Source of the DNA: Antedon mediterranea
Taxonomy: Eukaryota > Echinodermata > Crinoidea > Comatulida > Antedonidae
Reading direction: 5' to 3'
Assembly (NCBI RefSeq): GCF_964355755.1
Contig: NC_092671.1
Location: forward strand, 10,861,001 to 10,925,000
Length of the DNA stretch: 64,000 bases
This document shows, piece after piece, positions 23,404 through 34,900 of the stretch. The position numbers and the translations under genes are program-made. Under the pieces are notes generated by a model, which saw only the letters and a list, made by a program, of their open reading frames with translations, was not told the origin of the DNA and did no database searches. The first letter of the stretch is position 1. The number at the start of each line of letters is the position of its first letter.

Positions 23404-26114
23404 ATGCTGAAACTTGTTTCGTATATTGTCATTTTGATGACAATTACAAGCTACATAGACGCTCAGACTTGCAGGTAAGCATATGTTGAAGATTTATTTT
23501 ATTAATATGATTGAAATTGCTTTTTATAGAAAACATCCCTTTAGTTATTCGCTTTAGTGATTTCTTTATCAATATTTTTGTTTTCTGTTAGAGTATATAA
23601 ATTATATTTAATATTTTTTTTGGCTAGATTGCATTTCCATCCAGTACAGATTTTTATACTATTGTATTTTGAGAAGCAATGAATTAATTTCGTTTGAAAC
23701 AATATTACATATTTATTTTTATTGGATTTGCATAGAACAATACCGTCCGATGTGTGTAGCAGCGTCTTAGACACGGTATGTTCTGTTAGAATTAAGTTTC
23801 TATGTATGCCTTCTTGTGACAAATGTGGACAAGAGCTTGGCCCGACTTTCATACACGAAGGTTCGTAAATAAATCAAAATAGTGAAACAAATAAATCCTT
23901 AAGCTCGGTTCTCACTAGAATACAACGCAAGGACGTAAGCGAAACACAAGGACGTAAGCGCAACACAAGGGCGTAAGCGCAACACAAGGGCGTAAGCGCA
24001 ACGCAAGGACATAAGCACAACGCAAGGACGTTAGCGTAGCGCAATTGAGTTAACCCAATCACTGGCGATAGTTTGGATGATCCATCACGTCGTAATTGGT
24101 CTTTTTTTGGCGAAATGAAAAATAGGAAGATGATGTGGGGAATATGGTTGGGTATAAAGTGTCATAATTAAAATCTGAACCAATGACGACAATGTTGATT
24201 ATGACGACGATAATGATTTCGTTATAACGATTTCTAATTTCGTGTTATGGTTGTTGCTGTAGACTGGCGATGAATGTACTGGATTTGAAGAACGCTTGGG
24301 AATATATAGGCTTACGTATTATTGATAATTGAATGATGTTTAAAGCTCTGTCTACACTATCAAACTTTATGTGATAAAAAAAAATGTGATGTGCTCATAT
24401 TTGGACATGATGATGTCACATCACTACCATATTTAAGCATATCACTAACATATTTGGGCATATCACACTTTCTTGGTAAAACTAGTTTGATACTGCAGAC
24501 AGAGCTTAAGTGATGAATATCCTATATTCTAAATAACGAGTATTCAAAATAATGAATGAATATTTATAAATTGTTTTTGTTTTATAGTTTGTGATTCTAT
24601 GGAATCAACGAATGATAAGTGCGGGATGTTTACGAATAAGTGTATTGAACAATGTGAAGGGGCAGGTTCGGTGACGACATACCCAGGTAACGATGTATTA
24701 GTGTATTGTTTTGGTAGTTAATGTGTAGGAGAATATAGTAAATGTAAACCTAATGTGTGTATATATATATATATATATATACACTATATATAAAATGTAA
24801 TCATGTTCTCATAAGCACAAAATACAAACAAATAATTTTTAATTTCACCATTAATTTTGTTTGTAGAGATGTTTTCCCCTTACACTAATATTGTGATTGT
24901 GAATTTTAATTTATATTAGAGACATTCCCCAGGGGTGATCGGACCATACCTCGAATACGAAGTCGTATTCCAATTACAGGACTTGTTGTTAGACCTACGC
25001 CAGTGACTGCAATGACAACCATGACAAGTAAAACGAACACTATGGCCTCAAGTGGTGACAACGATACGCATGCAGATGATGGTGATGATGACAACACGGC
25101 TATGATTGTAGCTGTACTAGTAGTCTTAGCTATCATTGTAGTTCTTTGCATTGTAGCTGCTGCTTGGTACTTACTCAAAAAGAAATCAAAAGAAGGGTAG
25201 GTATTCAATAAAAAAAATTGTTCAAATCAGTTTATAAATGTCATACCGGATAGCACCAAATCACCGTATCTAGCCCATTCCAAACCTGTTAAAAGTCTTC
25301 CTGACTGATATGACTCTCCCCCTCCCCCACCACATGATTACTTCATTGTATTCATTATCCTGTTGAAATAAATTAAATTTAAATTAAATTAAAATACCAA
25401 TGTAAATGCACGTAACCGTTATGGTTCCAGGTGTAGACCTATCACCCGTGAAGCAGGGAAGATAAAAAAAAGTCTTTGTAAAATTAGATGGTATGGTAAC
25501 TTGAATCATTTTACTAACTGCCCGTTAATAAGAATTTGATGAAACCAAAACTAAACTTCTTTTATGTCTTTTCTCAATTTGAATAAAAGTATTCCAAATT
25601 ATAACATGGTAATAAAAACTATGTCATTCCCAGGAGCAAGAACGATTCCATCGCCTATACTGCAGATAATCTTACTTACGAGGGTACAGGTAAATTATTG
25701 TCAAATATCTTTTATGGGCTCGTCTCACTTTCATTTCAGTTTGCACTACAACTTATTTAAATATATACAAGTTCACTATAATAAGGCATATAATATGTAT
25801 ATTCTTTTGTATTATTAAAATATTAAAAACAAAGGTCATGTTCTCCATTTTTTAATGTCAAATGCAAGTGACGCGTACATATTTGTGATTATTGTTAAAA
25901 CGTGTTTTTTTTTTATGACATAGTAATTAGTATATTTAAAAATAAATTTACAATTATTAAAAACATTTACTTATGACCTACATACAATATATATTATACA
26001 GACATGCTATATGCCTATATTGTGTACTATGTTTTCTTGTGAAATAATGAAGAATTGTACAATACTATCTGATAACATTCTTTTTCTGCAGGTGAAGTAA
26101 ATAGGAATATATAG
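23404..26114 (+). CDS. Gene D: small type I membrane protein, two Cys-rich modules, Thr-rich stalk
   Basis: Six exons: 23404-23474, 23736-23860, 24588-24686, 24920-25196, 25634-25689, 26092-26114. They total 651 nt, 216 residues, all phases matching. Signal peptide 1 to about 20 (cleavage near YIDA). Exons 1-2 give a six-cysteine ShKT-like module ending LCMPSCDKC. Exon 3 gives a four-cysteine module (C-x9-C-x6-C-x3-C), close to the second module of gene A. Thr/Met/Ser-rich stalk, then an acidic patch (DDGDDD). Membrane segment about 159-184, then LLKKKSK. The short tail has AYTADNLTYEGT but no YxxL/I. If intron 4 is retained, a TAG follows at once (25198-25200) and gives a tailless protein. 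Layout and phases match gene A. Function unknown. AATAAA at 26921. Confidence 0.8.
23895..24115. mobile_element. Relic of the GCTTGGTTCCCA MITE with internal 20-bp expansions
   Basis: In intron 2 of gene D. It begins AAGCTCGGTTCTCACTAG, then about six imperfect copies of CAACGCAAGGACGTAAGCG. It keeps the GAGTTAACCCAATCACTGGC part of the family interior but lacks the 3' inverted repeat. Confidence 0.6.
24341..24509. mobile_element. MITE, CTCTGTCTACACT family, copy 2
   Basis: In intron 2 of gene D. It starts TAAAGCTCTGTCTACACTAT and ends CTGCAGACAGAGCTTAA, with ATGTGATGTGCTCATATTTG inside. Both ends are intact. Confidence 0.75.
24758..24794. repeat. TA microsatellite
   Basis: A (TA) run flanked by GTGTA and TACAC in intron 3 of gene D. 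Confidence 0.8.
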
Positions 26115-26984
26115 GCGGAAACTACTCCCATATGTGGGGGTTATGTGCCCCACAAACAGGGAGAAGGCAGTGACTGGTAGAAGAAACATGAATGTGTATT
26201 CTGATTTCATTTTTACTAATATAGATATTTTTATGTACTATTATTTAATTACTAATGTAACCTTGTGACCTGCTGAACTTTGTATTACTGCACTATTCAC
26301 GAAAGGTCATACAAAGTTAAAACTACTGTATAAAGTGTTGAGGTGGGTTATTGAGATTTGATTAGGCCTAAAACAAGCCACCTACCGGTAATTTTAATAG
26401 AATGGGCATTCTCTAATTTTAAAGCTATGATAATATTTACGTATACTGTATAATACTCGATATAATATGAAATAATTTAAGGTATCCCTTTTTATGGTTT
26501 ATTTCAATTTGTCTGGTACTTGGCAATACATATTTAGATACGCGCCTTTTAGTCGTGAATAATAGTAATAATTAGATTACACTCTCTCTTACCTAAACCT
26601 CCCACACACAACCATCAGCTCCGACGCGTTAAATCGTTCACCCTCCCCAAATTCAGGACACAACGCACAACAAACTTCATTACTTTCCACGGAGTTTTCA
26701 ATGATTGGTGAATGATCAGAAACTGAGTTATGACAAGCAAATTGTGAACCCCTTTTGGTTTGTGTTACTGGATGTACTATGATGGCCATTGAAAGACTGA
26801 TTTGTGGACTATGATATATTTTAGTAACTAATTGTTTGGTCTGTGTTATACTATGTTTTTTTTTTCTTTGATAAAGTTTTTTAAATATTTATGTCAACTT
26901 CATCACTGTTTACTGGATGCAATAAAGGAGAAAGAATGAGAATTAGCATGCGTGTTTCAGTTTTATCTAACTCACCGTAACAAA

Positions 26985-27200
26985 CAGATATCACAGACAG
27001 CTGAGGACGTCCTCTATCGACCTCAAAATAAAGGATAGTCCTCAACGACTGAATTCAACTCCTTGAATTTGATTCGCACACCAAAGTTATCGGCTGTTTG
27101 TGTTTGCTTTTGGAAAACACCAAATTATTTGTTTGTTTTTAAAAATGATTCGATACATACGTATTGTTTTTATTCTACACATAGGTAAGATTATAATTTT
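26985..27200 (+). promoter_or_regulatory. Duplicated promoter and signal-peptide exon, upstream copy
   Basis: Exon 27145-27184 starts with ATG, encodes MIRYIRIVFILHI and ends in phase 1 before GTAAGA. It and about 150 bases upstream match 31700-31990, which carries exon 1 of the lectin receptor (for example CCTCTATCGACYTCAAAATA, GGATAGTCCTCA, ATTCGCACACCA). Splicing it into the kinase exon at 28260 meets a stop within five codons, but splicing to the lectin exon at 34784 keeps the frame. It is either an alternative first exon of the lectin gene with the kinase gene inside the intron, or the relic of a duplicated receptor. Confidence 0.65.
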
Positions 27201-28266
27201 ATACTTTTAACTAGTTTAAATATAGGCCCTATAGTTTAAATAATAGACTAACCGATTTTTTTAACTTTTAGTGAATCCAATTTTTAGACTTTTAGATTTA
27301 GTATTGAAGTTGAAGATCAATCAATCAATTATTGTATTCATTTAAATAAATAAGTAGGCCATGTGGCTCAAATAAAGTTGGTTTTTTAACTGGTTATGTT
27401 AGCTGGACTGTAGCTTGGTAGTGAACATGTTTAATTTGCAGCCAAGATCCTTGGTCTAGCAGAACAGAACTTACAAACTATTAAGCCATTATAGGCATAC
27501 AATTGTGACTAAATTTTTGTGATTAGATAATTGTCTTGTCGCAATAGTTCTGTAATTAAATCATAATTGATAAGACCAATTAAAACAATTTTATTTCATA
27601 TTTACACAGTGTAATTTCCCAGGAGATTGATTGTAAGATTGTTTTATAATATTATTCAAAAGACTCATTTAATTGTCTTTCAAAAAACAATTCCTGAAAC
27701 TGTACAGCATATTTATTAGGAAGGAAGGACAATTGTGTTGTCGCTAGAGAGAGAGATAGAGATGCGTGTTGATGGTGCGTCAATGTGCGTCGCGTTTCGA
27801 ATACGGCGCACGTATCCTGGCTACCGATACTATAACAACACCTATCCAAACAAACCACATCAGTTCTTCGCTGGAAGCTAAACCAGTAACATCGTTTCGA
27901 TAATCGTCTCATAAAGTCGTATTGAATTTTATTAACTTTTCTTCTAAAATATTTCAAAGTAATATTAAATTGGTAAGCTTATTTTTTGTTCTTTAATACT
28001 CTCCCACGCCCGCTTAGATTAGATGAATCAGGGCGACAGAGAGATGTTTTTATTAATAATATTAGGCCTAACAAATAATAATATTAGGCCTAACAAATAA
28101 TAACGTTAGGCCTAGCCTAGCAACGTGTATGAACTATGATGTTATGAACAGATCTATTCAATGATGATAATAACGGCATGAATTTCGGAAGAAAATACCA
28201 AATTCATCTAGGCCTACGTCCAGATATAAATTTCAAAGAAATTTTCTTATCGAATTTCAGCAAATA
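27185..28266. other. Region upstream of the kinase gene
   Basis: AT-rich with an AGAGAGAGATAGAGA run near 27747 and three tandem copies of AATAATATTAGGCCTAAC at 28052-28110. A TTTCAG just before 28260 could end a 5' UTR intron of the kinase gene. No coding exon is recognised. Confidence 0.4.
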
Positions 28267-30307
28267 ATGGATTCTAAGAGCGTTGCACCTTTTTCATCCA
28301 ACAACATCGTTGCCACTATACTTGATGATCTCATCAGAGTAGTAGTAGTAAACAATAGGCCTACCTGTTGTAGAAGAGATATAAAGAGCAGTAGTAATGG
28401 CAACATGATTCTAGAAGCCATCGAACCTATTGCCATTAGTACGAGTGTGCCAAAGTCAATCACCATCGGTACATCTGCCGACACCACTTATCTACTTCAA
28501 AGAAGATTCAATTTGGCAGACTATTTCTCTACTCTCGGAAAGCCAATTGATGTAAAGAAAATGGATGGAATTGACAGCAAAGGAGATGGAAATACAACAG
28601 GTAGTTGAATAACATAATATAAGAAAGACGTTTAACTATGGCAATATGTGAACAATATCATTTTGAAGTACAAATTGCTATCCTTAATTTCTGTCAACAG
28701 GTTTAAAGAAAATCGTCTGCGATAATGAAATAAATCATCTAAAAACTGAAACTAAGACAGAAAAGACTACCGACAACTTTGATGACAATGCTGAACCACA
28801 AACAAGTAATAATTACATTTTGTTTAAAACGATTAATAATTGATTTGCCTTATAGAATTGTATTGTTACGTACTTTAATCAGTATTAAAAACTATAAAAC
28901 TAAATTTTAATAATCTTAATATGTTTTTCATTATAGGGTTTAAATTACTGAAATCAGCCAGACGTAAAATAAGAAAGATTTTCCAAAAAGATCGTCAAGC
29001 TTGTAAATATTTAGACGACTACAAGAAAATCGACGAAGAAAATCTGAAACCAATCTCCAATCCTCAAGATTCTACGCCGAGTTGTCTGGGCTTTGGTTCT
29101 TTTGGCGTAGTAAACCTCATGACACTTACTGAAGGTGATAAGAAAAAGTTAGTGGCAATTAAGTCTTTCCCTTATGAAGACTCATTCTCAAGAAAAAAGA
29201 AAAGGAAAATGAACAAAAAAATAACCAAAGAACTTCAGGTAATTATTGTTATAATATAGATTTCAATACAATTACTATTGCCTGGTGTGCGATCGAGAAA
29301 AATCAGTGACTAAAAGATACAATAAATATAGTGTTCTTCATTAAACAAATATTGACAATCAATGAAAGAAAAACAATTATTCATATTTAAATGTGCTTGT
29401 ATTTTACAGTTTATGGACAGACTTCGTGAAATTCCAGAGTTCCCAGATGTATATGGTGTCTGTAAGAATCAAAATGGCTACCACATCGTTATGGAATTTA
29501 TTGGGAATAAAAAGAACAAGCAATCTCAGACTCTATCTGATGAGTTTGAAGCTCAATACAACGACGGGTTTCCATACACAAGTAGAAAACGGGACATTAT
29601 GTGGATGAATGTACTTCTGGACATCGTAAAGGGCATTCGAAAAATGCACGAAAAGGACATACTCCATTGCGACATTTCACCTAGAAATGTTCTTTTATAC
29701 AAGAAGGAACAAAGGTACTTTTGTTTTTCTTTAAATTATATACCGCGCAAACCAATCATGTTTTAAACTTTAAATCAAAAAGACTGATATAGGTTGATAT
29801 CGTTTAAAGGCGAGATAAACACTTTCTCACAATATACAGATAGTAAGCCTCCTAGTATTAATTGTACAAATCACTGTTTAGTTAATATTACTCCCGGTTT
29901 TAAAACTTCAATTTATATATTTTTTCAGGGTTGCTGCAAAAGTGATTGATGTTGGTCTTGCCTGCAATGCTAATGCACCACGATGGCTTTCTCTTGGTCG
30001 CCTACGACCAAAATCAACCGCTCAGCAAATCCTGAACGATAATAAATGTGTTGCGCCAGAATTTGCCAATGGAAACTGCTGGAGAAGAGGAGGGTATTTT
30101 TCCAAAGCTTCTGATGTTTGGTCAATTGGACAGATATTTAATGGAATATCTCCACTTTTCACTGCATGCTGTGAAGAAAAACTAGAAACTCTTTTCAGAG
30201 AATGTACTACTGAAAACCCTGCTATCAGAGCAACAGCAGAAGAAATTCAATCGAATTTGGAATCAATCATTCTAAGACTCCAGATGGACTACATTAAGTG
30301 CATGTAA
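28267..30307 (+). CDS. Divergent protein kinase, DVG variant
   Basis: Five exons: 28267-28600, 28701-28805, 28937-29238, 29410-29714, 29929-30307. They total 1425 nt, 474 residues, all phases matching. Residues 1 to about 190 have no recognised domain; no signal peptide or membrane segment, so probably cytosolic. Kinase domain about 195-465: Gly loop GFGSFGVV (198-205), catalytic Lys in VAIK (222), catalytic loop HCDISPRN (Asp335, Asn340), DVG (356-358) in place of DFG, VAPEF as the APE motif, and SKASDVWSIGQI for subdomain IX. The key catalytic residues are present, so activity is plausible, but HRD is HCD and the loop Lys is Ser. It is not a typical tyrosine kinase. The substrate is unknown. 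It lies between the two copies of the lectin-receptor promoter. AATAAA at 30421. Confidence 0.85.
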
Positions 30308-31690
30308 TCTGCACGTCTACAGTTACCCGATTATCGTGTTTATCATCCTCCTGATTTCTAATATTTTTTTTAATGGCAATGCCTTCATCATGGAAATTAT
30401 ACTACCACAGAATTATGTACAATAAATGATAATTTGTATTTTTATATCATACAACTTTGTATTTTGTGTTTGTGTTTCGAGAATTAAACAAAACATTCGG
30501 TTTGTACTGCATCACAATAAATTCAGATTTAAACACTTAAATGATTAAAATATAATATCGGAGATTAGTCAAGTCAAGCACCATCGTCCCCTTCATTCCC
30601 CAACTCTCTGTACATGCGCCTGTATATATACTGTAATGTCGTCAGCTTTACATACAATTTATTTACTTCTGAGTGTTTAATCAGGGAAGAGATTTCAATC
30701 TTCCCTGGTTTAATTAATATATTTGTATTCATTTTTATTATATTAAATATTATATTATTATTTATTATAATACACCTGATTTTATTCATGCAATTTGATT
30801 GGTTAATTACCTGTCTTGAAATTTGTCCTATCTAATGGTGATAAATAATTATACAAAATTAACATTAGTCAAGTTAATAGAAGCATCATAATATATTTCT
30901 ACTGCTCTATTTTCAACTCGGCTTGCGCCTCGTTAAAAGTAGAGCAGTCAATTGTTCAACTCGTGAAATATCCTCACCATCCAACTCATAAACATTAATT
31001 ATTTGTATACTTCCTAAAGCCACGATGGGTTTCAAAATGTAGTTTAACATCTTCTCAGTACGATTTGATAACGCATTGTTGCAAGTGATGCTCGTTGCGC
31101 ATGTGTGTCATTTTGATCGCTAATAATATGAATCGAAGATGGAGGTTGATGATGAAACTTCATTTAAGCATTTCCAGTACAATTGCAGTCATTTTGATAC
31201 CTCATGGTATAGATGCATGCAGTAGGAAAATGTTGTATAACAAACTCTACGCCCGTCCCCTACCACCACCCCACATCTGCTCTTCTTGTGGTATCAGTAG
31301 CCTGTTTATTTTCATTTTTTTTAAATATTATATTATCATTTATTATAATACACCTGATTTTATTCATGCAATTTGATTGGTTAATTACGCATCACCTGTC
31401 TTGGAATGTGTCCTATCATATGTTTCGAAATACAAATAATGTGCCGTAATTAGATTTGTTAAAGGATATTTAAACTCGGCTCGCGCCTCGTTATAACCTT
31501 TCATCATTCACCTCATGCCATTATTTCTACCATTATACTCATAAACATTCGAATCATTATTTGTATTATTACATGTTTTATGTGTTCATGTTCAGAAAGT
31601 TTTAGGGCTTCATCGTCCTGTCACAATAACAAACCTTTTTCCTTACTCAAATTATAATAAGTGCGTTGATGGAATATCCAATTCATCGTA
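30308..31690. other. Intergenic after the kinase gene, repeat-rich
   Basis: Two direct copies of about 110 bp (30716-30830 and 31300-31410) share ACACCTGATTTTATTCATGC and AATTTGATTGGTTAATTACC/G. Near each lies CTCGGCTYGCGCCTCGTTA (30915, 31473), with AACCTTTCATCATTCACCTC after the second. These words recur in the palindromic element at 49255-49385. A hairpin GGGAAGA...TCTTCCC is at 30685-30708. Short ORFs here are repeat sequence. Confidence 0.5.
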
Positions 31691-31699
31691 AACAGACAT

Positions 31700-31990
31700 G
31701 ATCAAATTAAATATCACAGACGGAGGATGCCCTCTATCGACTTCAAAATATAGGATAGTCCTCATCGACTGAAGTATAGTACCAACTGTTCTTAAACTTT
31801 ATTCGCACACCATCGAAGTTATCGGCAGCTTAGCAGTATAATCACTAGCGAGGGCCGAGTTTGTGTTCGTATTTGGCAAAAACCTAATTAGTTGTCTGTT
31901 TTCAAATTCAATGTATCTGTAGCATCATTTTAAAGATGATTCGCTACATAGGTATTCTTTTTATTCTACACACAGGTAAGATTGCAATGT
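31700..31990 (+). promoter_or_regulatory. Promoter and exon 1 of the lectin receptor, second copy
   Basis: Homologous to 26985-27200, with an extra stretch of about 50 bases (31823-31870). ATG at 31936; donor ACAG|GTAAGA at 31976, phase 1. The conserved block CCTCTATCGACYTCAAAATA lies about 200 bases before the ATG and is a candidate regulatory element because it survives in both copies. Confidence 0.6.
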
Positions 31991-34900
31991 TGTACTTTTT
32001 TAATAGTTTTGATCATAGAGATATTTTATCTCTATGTTTTGATCGACTCGCTGTACTTTATATGCATCATCATAACATTAATAACATAAGTAGTAGTAGT
32101 AGTACATTGAAGTTAGTGAAATGTTAGGTATAGGCCACAGTTAGGTGGCTCAAATCAAGTGTAAAAAGTGCATAGATCGTTTTCTTACTTAACCGGGATT
32201 GTGACTGTAGCATGGTAGAAAACATGCATTTAACCTTAGAAGTTATAGGAATACTATAGGAGGCTATCTATAAAGAAGCATCATTTTAACAGAAAGTGCG
32301 GGTAGGAATTCTTATGTTGAACAAACTAAATTAAAAATGTCAAAGCCTATATAAGCCGATAAGTCCCCAGTAGTAAAGTAAATTGTTGTACAAATTGTTA
32401 TCACAGCAAAGTGTGCGATAAGCACTAAACCCGATCATGTTATCACAATATATAAACAGAAGCAGGGGCGGTACCGTGCCTGGTAGGGTTAAATCGCGCT
32501 AATGATCACATCTTCATATCTGATTAATAATCATTAATCTTTGCTACTTCTTTCAAATTGTATTTGTTTGTTTCACTAAAATAATATCCAAGATTTATCT
32601 CATGCCGTGAAGTATTGAAGTAAAACAAACCGAATAATACGGTAGACTAAATACTTATATAAGCTTAAATTAATTAGGAAACATATGCATTATTTGGAAT
32701 TATTTCCCTTTAAAATGTTTCTATTCTTTTTTAATGTTCTATTTATTATCATTTCTTTTTTTAAGGCTCGCCGAAAACAAGATGTTTTTCTTCATTCTTC
32801 GGGGCATCTGCCTTCAAACTCTAACCTTATATCATTATATTATTGCATTGTATTTTATTATCTTTTATGCCAGAGTCTGTAAATAAATGTTATGAAACTT
32901 GACCACTTGAAACTTGAATAGGGGTGGTGCCCCTTGAAATTAGATGCCTCACTGAACGAGGGTTTACTGGTAACAATCGAAGTTGTGTTAAAATGAATGG
33001 TTATAAATAAGATAGTATTGAAAGTGGCTTACTAGAAATTAAGAGTAATTGATCCAACAAACTGTGAATAAAAAACTAAAAACAAAGGAAATGGTTTTCC
33101 TCACGGTAGACAGAATTTGTTTAATTTGGAATCTAAAGCTCTGTCGACACTATCAAACTAGTGTAATAATCAAAAATTGTGATTTGTCCAAACATGGTAG
33201 TGATATGCCCAAATATGGTAGTGATATGACATCATCATTTCCATGTATGTATGTATGTATGTATGTATGTATGTATGTATTTTTTGTCACATAAATTTTA
33301 TAGTGTAGAGACAGAGCTTAGAGGGAAAAGAAATAATGTAAGAATCAAAGGTATTCTATCATTTAGTTTCACTTCTTTAGAGTTATGCTTATCTAATTTA
33401 TTTCAAAATGTATTTGCCAAGAAAATGAAATGTGAAACTTTACTTAAAATTACTTATATCCTCTGAATAATGTACCCCGCTATAACAATAACAATAAGAA
33501 CAATTACATATTTTAGTAGTATGAATTAGGGTTTGAATTCGATTAATTTTTTCAAAAAAACTTTAAATAAATACTACTAATTATCTCCTCGAAATGATCA
33601 ATAATAACAAATACAATAGAAATATTATATTAGTCTAGGAAAATCGAAATATTATATTAGTCTAGAAAAATCGAAATAAATATTATATTAGTCTAGGAAA
33701 ATCGAAATATTATATTAGTCTAGGAAAATCGAAATATTATATTAGTCTAGAAAAATCGAAATAAATATTATATTAGTCTAGGAAAATCGAAATATTATAT
33801 TAGTCTAGGAAAATCGAAATATTATATTAGTCTAGAAAAATCGAAATATTATATTAGTCTAGGAAAATCGAAATATTATATTAGTCTAGGAAAATCGAAA
33901 TATATTAGTCTAGGAAAATCGAAATATTATATTAGTCTACGAAAATCGAAATATTATATTAGTCTAGGAAAATCGAAATATTATATTAGTCGAGGAAAAT
34001 CGAAATATTATATTAGTCTAGAAGGCTTTTTAAACATAACCAGAAACTATTGAATCAGTTGTTATCACTACATAATTATTGATTGAACTTTCAACAATCT
34101 GGAATGAATGGTACCGGGTTTAGTTGATACCAACTCACCGCTAGGAAGATAACAGTATAAATGATTAACATAGATCTTTAGGTCACAAGAATTTGAGTGG
34201 ACCAAAGATATTAAAATATATGTATATTTGTTTACGCTGATTATATAAGGTACAGACTGTTACCTTTTAAAACATATGTATGTATAGTTGTGCCGTCTAA
34301 GAAATAAATAAACAATATATAACCAGGGAAGAGTGAATTCTTCCCTGATATAACAATACTCTATAAAATAAACTAAAATTAAAAAACTAAAAATTATGTT
34401 CAAACTGTCTCTGGGGAAGGACTTCGAACAATAATGTAATTAACAACTTTCTATCATACATCTGCAACACGTCGACTGGTTGTCCCTTTGTGGTACTGAA
34501 ACTGGGATAAGGCATTATAACAAAAGATTTGTTAGATATTTTTTTTTTCTTTTTCCCCCTTATATTTATTTTAGGCAAGTCAAGATAGTTTATGAGCACT
34601 GTAATTTTCATTTATATTAGACAATAAATGAATCTGTATCTGTATCTGAACAATGGCATGGTCATTTCGGCTCACTTTCAACGAAGATGTAATAATACAT
34701 AAATGGTTTTTATAATTCCTATCATAGAATTTTAAATGAAAAACATTGACTTTGAAAATATTTCTTGATTTTTTTTTTTTTAGTAAACAGTCAAAGGTGT
34801 CCAAGCGGATGGCTAAGCTATGGGGATTCATGTTATTTTGTAAGGACAGATGCAAAGAATTGGTACGAATCACGATTAGCATGTGAATCCGATCAAGGAG

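Noticed and set aside
27145-27184. Signal-peptide exon considered as the start of the kinase gene
   Set aside because: Joining it to the kinase exon at 28260 gives a stop within five codons, and the kinase has its own ATG at 28267.
28257-28487. Minus-strand 76-codon ORF
   Set aside because: Antisense shadow of kinase exon 1.
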